From Liolophura sinensis (lineage: Eukaryota; Mollusca; Polyplacophora; Chitonida; Chitonidae): 64,000 nt of DNA. Below the pieces are notes generated by a model. That model did not search any database, was not told the origin of the DNA, and saw only the letters and a program-made list of their open reading frames with translations. The position numbers were made by a program, and so were the translations under genes. The stretch covers positions 41,506,458 through 41,570,457 of the forward strand of contig NC_088300.1 of the NCBI RefSeq assembly GCF_032854445.1. The letters run 5' to 3'. Numbering within the stretch: the stretch's first letter is position 1; every line of letters begins with the position of its first letter. Below are positions 12,701 to 21,900 of this stretch, one piece after another.

Positions 12701-15681
12701 GTATTTATTTGACTGGTATTTTATGCCGTATTCAGGAATATTTCACTTACATATGACGGTGGCCTGCACTATAGGGGGAGGAAACCTGGAAGAGCCCATC
12801 TGCAGGAAGCTGGCAGATGTACGGCAGCAGAGATTACCAGCATTAAAGGGGATGGCTTAAAGACCAGAATGATGGACTGGACCAGAATAAAGACAGGGAT
12901 TTGAGATGGGTCGACTACACATGTGACCATGACTACTGTGCACCTCTTTCACAGAGAAAGGAGCACATTTCAAGCTATCCACAAATATATTATTCATTTA
13001 TTTGATTGGTGTTGTATCCCGCACTAAAGAATATTTCACTTATATGACCCCCTCCAGCATTATGGTCAGAGGAAACAGGGCAGAGCCTGGGGAAAATCCA
13101 CAGCCATCCGCAGGTTGCTGGCAGACTTTCCCATGTACGGCTGGAGAGGATGCCAGCACGAGCTGAATTTCAACTCATAGCGACCCCACTGGTGAGACAC
13201 TAATGGGTCATTGTGCCTCGCTGACGTTGTAACCACCTCGACCAAGGAGGCCCCTCCATAAATATGTTATATGAAGAATTGCTTTATTTTCAGGTCTATT
13301 TCCTTGCCATTGCTCTACTCATTGTTGTTCGAGTCATGTGATCAACCACTGAAAGGGCAAACAAGGGAGATAACCCATTCAAAGTGGCTTCCCAGGCCAG
13401 CATTCATGGCCGTTTTTTTCTTTTTTCATATGAAACTTGGCACGAAATTAAAGGATTAGTGCCCAGATTTACTACTAATTAGCTACCCCAAAAAATACTG
13501 GAAAAGGGCACATTAATCTGAGTAATATAGCACGGAAAATCACTTGATAATGAGGCAATTTTTATGCATTTTTTCCACGAACACTCGGTAGTCTCTGCCC
13601 ACCCAAACAAACTGTCAGATCTTCTTTTCTGAAAACTCTGAATCTTAACATCTTCCACAATGGGTTCAAATTCATATGCCAGTATATTTGCCTCTGTGTA
13701 GTTAAAATCCATCACGAAAATGACATCACTTTGATATAAATTCCCAGGTTATTTACGCCAGCTAGACTTGGCTAGAGATCGCCTAGGGCAGTAAATCTAT
13801 TGCTTTTGGTGGATATAAAGTCATGGCGTTTCTCAGAAGCTCTCTCTGTAATATACTGTTTAAACAGATTATAATCTTATAATTAGGATCAATAGCTAAA
13901 TCTGGACACTAATCCTTTATAAATCGTGATATACTGAATATTTTTGGATAGCTTGAAATGTTTTTGAATTTGTTGCCTTCATAGATGCCCAAGCTGTAGT
14001 TTCTGTGTTACGAACACATCAATCTCTAACACATCTGCGGAATGTGTACTACACAGAGAATAGAGACGTCGAATGCATATATTGAACCGTATATGCAGTG
14101 AATTTTCTCACACGACCCAACACTGTTCTCGAAGAGTAGCGTCGTAGCGTTCAGCTGGGTTGTTCCAGCTGCTAGGAGGATAGGTTGGTGCTGAACAGTT
14201 TAAACATACGAAAACAAACCATATGACGTCATCAGCATGAAGCAGTGTAATCTATATGTAAGTCAACGTGTTTAACTTGAGGGTGGATTACTTACACTCG
14301 CTGACCGATCTATGTATACTTTAGCAACTACATGTATGAAGTATAAATAACTAAAAGCAACAGCAAAATTGTACTTACACATGTTAATTTATTTTTTTTA
14401 ATTTTCGATCAAAATTTTGATATGTCCAGCTCAAAATATCCAGTCTTTATCATTTTAAATGGCAAATAAAAAAGTCTTTTCCAGTGCTCACATTAAAGGC
14501 CTACGTGGTACCTCTTTTTCTGATGTTTGTATGGCACGCTTGGCGTGCGAATATCTGGTGAGAGGGGAAAGTAAGTGTTTGAATATACAAGCCTGCAGGC
14601 TTTCATCCCGGGCTACATAATGCCAGTGACGACATAAAGCAGTTGAGCGAGCCGAGAGTCTGTAGCTGGTAATATCTTTTGTCCGGCACCGGCGTATGTG
14701 TGGACAGTTTACCGAGTGTTAACCCTGTTTACCGAGTGTTAACCCTGTTACCCTGTTAACTAAATATCTCGTTCATGATTGTAGTCTGTCGATCTCTTTT
14801 CCACATGTTTAATTTCCACATCTCAACACTCCCGACTGAAATCTTCGCGCTCATCCAGCAACCAGTATGGATAAATCACATGCGAAATTTGGTATTAATT
14901 CTTACTAGTTCTTGACATGTAAACCCTGTAGTAGTGCGCACCTTCTTTAAAGTGGACTCTTCCATGGAGTGATTGACGCGAGAGAAGTGTAATCAAAATA
15001 AAGCGGCGAATAGGTATCAATTTGAAAATCGAAAGGGAGTAAAAACTGAAAATTAATGTAAAATACATGTGAACAGGTGATTTAACAAACTGGTCAGCAT
15101 ATTTACGAAATGATGGCTTCATTCACTGCGTATACACTGTGATAACTGCAGTGAACTGAGTCCTAAAAAAATGGACACTTCCTATTATACCGCCGTTATC
15201 ACAGCGTATACACGGTGAATGAAGCCATTATTTCTTAAATATACTGACCAATTTCTTAGAACATCAAAAGAATGGGGGGACTGGTAGTGAAACACTTTAT
15301 ATACCCGGTCAGTTACCGTACTGGTAGCTAGTTTAAGATGTTTCTGATGTCATCAGTGAAATAACACTAAAGTGTTAGCAATGCATTGCAATCCTCAAGA
15401 ACCAAAGGCAGCAAATTGGTCTTTTCGAATAGGGGACGCAACTCCACAACATAGTAGGCTACATCTGTCAAATAGCGTTGTTTTTGTTCCCAGAGGAAAA
15501 AGTGGCAGGTGATTAATATAAATAAGTAACCACACAACCACGAAAGATATAACTAGTGAGTTATCATGCAAAATACCTTACGCAACAAAAGATTCATACC
15601 ACTGACAATATCGGCTGAGGAATTAGCAGCAAGTCCTACGATATAATCCTCAACTGCACTTCGCCACATGGGCGCAGCCAT
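792..15681 (-). CDS. MMS19: MMS19 homologue, N-terminal 401 codons (12 exons; continues off left edge)
   Basis: MMS19 is a HEAT-repeat adaptor of the cytosolic iron-sulfur assembly targeting complex; it delivers Fe-S clusters to DNA replication and repair enzymes. Exons in transcript order: 15582-15681, 11995-12043, 11041-11144, 10659-10744, 7576-7717, 7106-7231, 5392-5453, 4042-4203, 3288-3365, 2205-2294, 2042-2090, 792-946. All have GT/AG borders and the phases join without a stop (1203 bases). Family matches include RARGVQLL (exon 3), KLKDHH (exon 4), EKDPRNL (exon 6), VEEMFEVFSCYFP (exon 7), and in exon 12 a CQAM-type helix ending MPTLMEQF. The start ATG at 15681 gives MAAPMWRSAVEDYIVG, like the animal N-terminus. 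Exon 1 needs the GTAAGG donor after 15582; the next possible donor breaks the frame. Human MMS19 is about 1030 aa, so roughly 630 aa lie beyond the left edge. Oddity: a minisatellite of about 2.8 kb repeats the exon 4 donor. Confidence 0.93.
969..1895. repeat. 51-bp minisatellite in MMS19 intron 11, about 18 copies
   Basis: The unit is 51 bases, beginning CATGTTTTACACATAATATC and continuing with TAGTACATTATCTACATTCA. Copies are highly similar with a few base changes that group by position (TTTGAC, TTTACA and TTCACA variants). It ends about 22 bases from the exon 12 acceptor at 947, so it fills the region where the branch point and polypyrimidine tract should lie. Confidence 0.95.
4898..5139 (-). 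mobile_element. SINE-1 copy in MMS19 intron 7
   Basis: Minus orientation: the tail (TTATTTATTTGACTG on plus) is at the left and the tRNA-like head (GAGGCCCC) at the right. It is flanked by a perfect 13-base target-site duplication, GGCATGTTTTTTA, at 4885-4897 and 5140-5152. Confidence 0.9.
5793..6265. repeat. Degenerate tandem repeat, about 180-bp unit, 3 copies (MMS19 intron 6)
   Basis: The block GTAATTTACGGTAATTAATA followed by CACACAG recurs at about 5861, 6045 and 6219, and weaker similarity extends through the intervening sequence. No coding potential is seen. Confidence 0.7.
6319..6586 (-). mobile_element. SINE-1 copy in MMS19 intron 6
   Basis: Minus orientation, with a (TTTA)n tail on the left and a diverged head on the right (CTAACCCCTCTAGG). 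A short target-site duplication GGTATCA is visible at 6312-6318 and 6587-6593. Confidence 0.85.
6806..7075 (-). mobile_element. SINE-1 copy in MMS19 intron 6, next to exon 6
   Basis: Full-length minus-oriented copy with a perfect 12-base target-site duplication GGATTCATATAC at 6794-6805 and 7076-7087. It lies only about 30 bases from the exon 6 donor. Confidence 0.92.
7848..10668. repeat. About 43-bp minisatellite spanning the MMS19 exon 4 splice donor
   Basis: About 65 copies (estimated from length) of a roughly 43-base monomer, arranged mainly as 87-base dimers. On the minus (gene) strand nearly every monomer contains CCTTGGTAAGA or CCCTTGTAAGAG. The rightmost copy contains the last 8 bases of exon 4 (TAGCCTTG) and its authentic donor GTAAGAG at 10658. 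The array fills intron 4 to about 130 bases from exon 5. Confidence 0.95.
12689..12846 (-). mobile_element. 5'-truncated SINE-1 copy in MMS19 intron 1
   Basis: Minus orientation. The tail and central part (TTTATTTGACTGGTATTTTA, then GGAATATTTCACTTA) are present; the tRNA-like head is missing. Confidence 0.8.
12985..13256 (-). mobile_element. SINE-1 copy in MMS19 intron 1
   Basis: Near full-length, minus orientation, ending with the head GAGGCCCC at 13248-13255. The flanks ATATATTAT and ATATGTTAT may be a decayed target-site duplication. Confidence 0.85.
13451..13917. mobile_element. TIR element of about 467 bp flanked by TA (non-autonomous DNA transposon)
   Basis: The ends AAGGATTAGTGCCCAGATTT and its complement AAATCTGGACACTAATCCTT form terminal inverted repeats of about 20 bases with one mismatch. 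TA flanks both sides (13449-13450 and 13918-13919). A minus-strand open frame (about 13479-13715) inside has no recognised domain and may be a remnant of the element's coding region. No superfamily can be assigned beyond the TA flank. Confidence 0.65.
15090..15251. repeat. Fold-back inverted repeat, 57-bp arms with 48-bp spacer
   Basis: Arms 15090-15146 and 15195-15251 are inverted copies of each other (for example GAATGAAGCCAT against ATGGCTTCATTC) with only a few mismatches. The repeat lies in MMS19 intron 1 about 330 bases from exon 1. It could be a MITE relic or a local inversion duplication. Confidence 0.85.
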
Positions 15682-15966
15682 TTTGCTTTCTCTCTACCCT
15701 CCGTTTTTTCCCGTTTTTTTCAAATACTATTACAAGGATGTGTTAATTTGCAGATTACTGCTAATTATCCAACATATGCTTATACTAAGTTCATTTTGAT
15801 CAAATTTCGTTATTTCTGCTTTCTACTTTTTTTTTTTGCCCATTCGCTGCAGATATGAACATGCGCTGTAGGTATATGACGTCACGGCAGAGGCGGAAGA
15901 AACTTTTGTGGAAGGGATTCCCCAACGAAATATACAGTTACCACCGTCGCCCTACCCTCGGGCAAC
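15682..15966. promoter_or_regulatory. Divergent promoter between MMS19 and UBTD2
   Basis: The two start codons are 285 bp apart, head to head. A perfect CRE (TGACGTCA) lies at 15877-15884, followed by an ETS-like GCGGAA near 15893 and preceded by an NRF1-like half-site, ATGCGC, near 15861. The MMS19 side is pyrimidine-rich (15682-15720), and a T tract lies near 15830. No TATA box is evident. These element types are common in bidirectional housekeeping promoters. Actual transcription start sites cannot be placed from sequence alone. Confidence 0.7.
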
Positions 15967-18900
15967 ATGGGTGGGTGTATTGGTGCTCACAGAGACGGTA
16001 ATTCACCATCGGGTGAGTCTTCAGATGTCACAGGTATGGTGTATAATGGACAGCGGACTTGTATTGAGATTAACTCACCAGTGTGTCAGTGTCTCTGTTC
16101 GTGTATCAATCATAACAAATGTCGGTCCCATTCATTTCACTTGCTCACTTGACGTGCAGTTTGATTCAATCGGTTATCAAGATTACAGTTAGGTTTTGCG
16201 ATTCCGCATCTTCTGGGAATGTGTATATTGTGCCATTGCACATTTGCTTAATTTATTATGTTTTATCAATGAAAGCATTAGTGAGAACGGACAATTGCAA
16301 CTGCAAATGTTCTGATTTGCAGCAGGTAAATGTTCAGTAATTGCACCAAATTATGATTTAATCATGGCAGTTACAGATTTAGATGGAAATACAACATCTT
16401 CCTTTGTTCTGGGGAATTGCACCAATGCGTCAAACCATTCCTTTGATCTGAAATCAGCTTAGACTATAGTTACTATTACTTTTAAAAATGTTTTGTCTCG
16501 TGGGTCTACTCAATGAAGATTAGCTTGCATGGGATAGTCGCCATGCTGTCAATGCCTAGAGCTTAGTGTTAATAAGCAGTCCTTACTCACATAAGATTAG
16601 TGTTTAGTTTTGAATACTCATTTCCAGTGATCATCACTCATAGATTTCATGCTGTGGTGAAAAGAATAAACATAGGCTAGGTTCGTGAAACAGAATCACA
16701 GGTCATGTGTGTGATGATACTGTAAGTGTTTTAATTGTGAAGATGCACATGTATATTTTACTGTGTATGGATACTGTATCTTGAGATTATGTACATGGAA
16801 CTTAGCTCTGTGGTTCCTACCTGACAGGACAGGGTATCACTACACATGTTTATGGAATATTCTGTCCTGTCCCCCCCCCCCCCCCCCCCCACCCAGTATT
16901 GGACTGGCCTGCCTTGCTGAGTGTACCGGATGGGTCTGTATGGCTGAGTGGTACATGTACCAGACCGTGCCCTTTTGCTAAATGTATCGAATTGAGATCT
17001 CAGGATGAACGTGTCAGAGAGGGCTCTCAGGATGAATGTATCAGCCTGGGCTCTCTGGTTGAATGTACTGAAGAGGGCTCTCTGGGTGAATGTATCAGCA
17101 TGGGCTCTCAGGCTGACTGTATCGGATGGACTTCAGGGGCTCTTCAGTTGAACGTATCAGACTGGCCTCCTTGGGTGAATGCATGCGGTTGAGCTCCGTG
17201 ACCGAGTGCATGGAGATGACATTGTAGAGGAGTATGTAGTACTGTAGATGAAGGTCGGTTCCCTGTGGTACATGTATATGAGTACACAGGGCTGAGGGCT
17301 GGCTAGTTGCACATGTATGGGGTTGTTTGGGATGGACACCTTGGACAGAGGTATGAGGCAGGGCTCTAGTACTGACTGCATGGGGGTGTACAGCGGCTGA
17401 AGCGATGGGACATTATTCTCTGACATGATCAGACCAGTCTATAAGGTTGGGCATTCTGGCCCAATGTAAGGGGGTAGACACCTGGACAAAGGTATGGGAC
17501 TGGATTCCCAGGCTGAAAGCATGTAACTGTGCTCTTTGGCTAAATTGTGAGGATGGACATTTAGGCTGGATTATGGATCTGGGCTCTTTGATTGATTGCA
17601 TGAGGCTGGGCTCTGAGGTTGAGTATTTTAGGCTGCCACTTCGCTATGAGTATTTTATGCTGGAGAATTTTTGTTGAGTATATGAGGCTAGGCTCTTTAG
17701 CTGAGCATATGTGGCTCAAGAGGCTGACCTGCCAAAGCCATGCAGTGGCTGGTCACTTGTCACCTTGCCTACACTGTATATGTACATGTATATAGTGCTA
17801 GCAGCCAGTCGAATTGTGCATTGTAATTGAGAACAGCATAAAGTTATAAACCATGGCAAACCATGTCATTCAGCATACAACTATCATTTTGAACCAAGAA
17901 CCTTTGACTGTTTAATAGGTGGTTGACAGTGACAGCTGACAGAGCATTGGATTGTTGCTTTTTCCTTGTTGAAATATCACATGAAGATTTGAACAAGCTG
18001 ACCCCCGAAACCATCCCATAATTTTAAGAACAACTAAAACTGGCAAAACAAACCATCTGTGAACGTAGGCAGTATCTACATGTATGAATGAATGCTGTTG
18101 TTTGCTTGAAGAAAGTCTCTGCGAAAAAAAACAAATGGCACCAACTGATCAGTTAAATATACTCAGGGTAGTCACTATTGTGACCAAGTTCACCAGCCTC
18201 GGAGCACTTTGGGAGTTTTCACCGAGCTCCGAGCAAGATCAAAGATGACGTAATTTCCAAACAAAATCTGTCCATTGACAGAAAATATGCATAAAATAGA
18301 GAGGTAATGAACAGATGTAAAAATACCTCAAAAATGAAAATTTAAGAAACATGATTTTCATCTTCAAAATCCTCTTCATGTATGCATTAAGTGTAAGAGG
18401 CTGGGTTACTTAGCTGAATGTATGTGGGCAGGTTCTTTGATTAAGTGTAGGAGGCTGGGTTCTTTGGCTGAATGTATATGGGCAGGTTCTATGATTGAGT
18501 GTAAGAGGCTAGGTCCTTAAGCTGAATATATGAGGCTGGGTTCTTTAGTTGAATGTATGTGGGGAGGTTCTTTGATTAAGTGTAGTAGGCTGGTTTCTTT
18601 AGCCGAATGCATGTGACTGTTCTCTTTGATTAAGTGTATTAAAAGAGGATGGACTCATTCGGTGAATATTTGTGGCTGTGCTCTTTGCTTGTGTGTAAGA
18701 GGCTGGGCTCTGGTTAAGTAGGCACATCTCATCAGGTACTTTGTACTGGACACATCTGGTGACAAAATGCTGTAGTGGAAGAAATGAGAGTTGGATTTGA
18801 TCTGGATTCCTGATTACTATCCAGCAGAAGTAATTGGTGCCCTTAGTCAAAGAAGGCTTATGTTGTCTTGCAATCATGTTCACTGTCTTTTGAGTCAAAT

Positions 18901-21900
18901 TATCTTACCGGTAATTGCTCCAGGCTACTGCATTCTCGGCAACATAATCACAGGCCAAGTGTGTAGTCTAAAAAGACAGATGGATAGCACATGGAAGATG
19001 TTACATGTGTTTGTGTATGTGTGTATATTCTAATCTTCAGTTTTCACCTGATTATTACAATGTAACAGTGTAATATGATGTCTGTACCGGTCAGGTAGAC
19101 TCTGGGAAACATCTTCTCTGATAAGCATAAACTGTGTAAAGCTGTATCTGCAAGGTGAATATCATTAATCTCATATTTGTAAATACATTTAGTAAATATT
19201 CGTCAAATGACCCAGTTTACAGATTATTTAGATACGCATAAGGATACATTCATGTACATGTGTATATAAATTGCCGTTTTCACACGTTGTGCGTATATCA
19301 CATGCATGTGCATGCAACTAGACTACATCAAAACAGTGAACTTCTATTAATGTAATATCAAGACACCCTCTCATTTATTTCAAAATATTGGTTTAAAATC
19401 TTTAAATACATTTTAAATGTTTAGCCTGCTTGACAGTTACATGAATCTGTTACTAATCTATTTTTGTAGAAAATTTCTAAGATATATTTGCTTGTATATA
19501 TTTTATGTTCCTGTACATATATGTATTGTACTTTGGTTCGGCCTATATTGCTTGTAATAAGCTTATGAAGTAGAAAATTACTCAAATTGATTCTTAAGGT
19601 GACAAACACTTGACTCAGTTTGGATGGTGCAAAGCAGGGGTGTGCCAGTATACAGGCAGATTTATAGAAAGTAGAACAATTTCAGTATCACCCAATGTAC
19701 ATGTACTGTGCATGCATGTGACTTCCTGGTAAGTCTGCACCAAGTTTGGGTCTTAAGCCAATGTCAAGTCCTCAGCTTTCTTATTCTGTTTTATCTTCCT
19801 GATTTGAAGAAGAAAATCATCTTACACAGGAGATAAGAATCATATTTCCTTCCTGCAGCATCTGAGGACCTGTCGCCAGATGACCGCCCTAATAGCTCAG
19901 TAGGTAGAGCGTCCGCTTCGAGAGCGTTAGATCCAGGGTCAGTCCTAGGTCGGGTTACACCTAAGATCTTAAAGGAGGAAGTTACACTTCGCTTGTTCAG
20001 CATTAAAAGGAATAGTGCAATGACTGGTTGACCTGTATCAGTATAATGGCTTCGGCGGGAGGGCTTACTTGCCTTCGGTAAGTCGTCTCAGTGAAGCAGC
20101 ACTAAATAAAAGAGCGGTGTAAATCCGGTGTAGGCTCGGACGGGGAAGCTTACTTGCATTTGGTAAGTTCACTCGGTGAAGCAGCACTAGATAAAAGAGC
20201 AGTGGAAATCCGTGCTGCACAAGGAGGCACATTCACTTTAAGGTCATATGAAATTGCTGAGTACCATGTTAAACCCCAAGCACTCACTCACTCACTCACT
20301 CTAGCTCCACATTTCCCCCCACCCCCCCACCAAATCACATTGGCATCTGGACACCATAACTGTCATTACTCAAATTATAACTGAAATGCTGTGTTATGCA
20401 CATGGTTAGTCTCCACAGAAGAAACTTTCACAACAGGGTGAAAGAGGGAGAAGATAAGAATTTGCCAATCTCCAGTTGAGAATTTCGATATTTAGGTTCA
20501 CTTATGACATACATGCGCAGCAGCCATCTGTCTTATTTGCGCCACTTTATCATGAGGTGGTGAGGATGAAAAGGAAATTATGTCTGAGCATTATGACAAT
20601 CTGCCTGACATGAACATCTGAATACGATACATGTAACAGAAGAATGAGATGAGCTATATTGTACATTTAACCTGTTATTTGCTGAAATCAACTACATGTA
20701 CATTTTAGTTCATTTGTGGCACAGGCACATACTGTGACCATTAGAGTAGAAATTCATGTTTGATCCAAGAATAAACAGTGTAGTGCTGCTTTGGAAGGCT
20801 CATGTTTCTGCAATATGAGTACGTGTATTATATATGTACAGTAAGGGGGAGTTAAGTGATAGCCTATCCTCGGGAGAGTGCTTGGTGTTGAGTTGATATT
20901 ACTCCATGCAACTGTATACACTTCTACTCAACCCACAAGAATATAAACAAGTAGACCAATGTGTTTTTTGTTACCTTACAAGTTACAGTATACATTTTCT
21001 GCCAGCCTTGCAGCACCTGTTAGAAACCCATAAATACTGCTTGACATGAACGGATACTAGACATAAAGAAATCACTTCATAATGTGTGCGTGCATTTTTA
21101 TACTCCTTGTTAATTTCTTCAAAATCTCTATCATTGTTATTAACTAGAAAAAAATTCCCTAATGTCAGACTGATTCTGTTTTTGTTTTTCTGCTGGGGTC
21201 GGGCTTCGCCCAACAAAGAACTTTTAAGCATAGCCTTATTGTGCTTTTGAATGCATATGTGTAATTTTATAAAATTTATTTCATTGAAAGGTTTTACAAG
21301 TTATGGTAGCTACACATACAGATGCATGTACATGTAGTTTAGATATTCTTTATCTTCACTGTTTGACCACAGTTCTGGTTGCCATCATGTAAGTGAAATA
21401 TTCTTGAGCATGGCATAAACACGAATCAAATAAATAAGTAAATAAAATAAATCATGACTGTTTAAAGCAGTGATGGGGAACACATCAGATTTAAACCGAT
21501 GTATGTATCTGTTAATAAAAAATTAGAGGATGGAGAGATCATGGCAGCTGACATGAGCATAATTAGCGAGTGAACAGTATGTAGATATAAGGGAAGGACA
21601 TACAGAGTAGTCTACATGTATGTGCTATATTAATCTCTGAGGTGAACATGCACTGGATTGACTTGGCTGGTTAAAGGCAGGGGGCTAGCAGATAAAGCCA
21701 GGCATCAAGCCAGCACTTCCGTGCAGTGGTCTGAATGTCTGATTGACTAACCACAGACAGGTTTAGTATTAGCTGTGTCCTTACCTGCTTAACGGTTAGT
21801 TCCTTGTCTAACTGCTGATCCCTACCTATCCTGACATTTACACTTGCTACAGCCTGCTAAGACTTGGGCCTGCATGACGGGCATCCAAAAAGCCTCTTCT

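Noticed and set aside
19885-19965. A tRNA gene
   Set aside because: The TAGCTCAGTAGGTAGAGCG block is the tRNA-like head of a SINE; the T-arm is degenerate and no acceptor stem closes.
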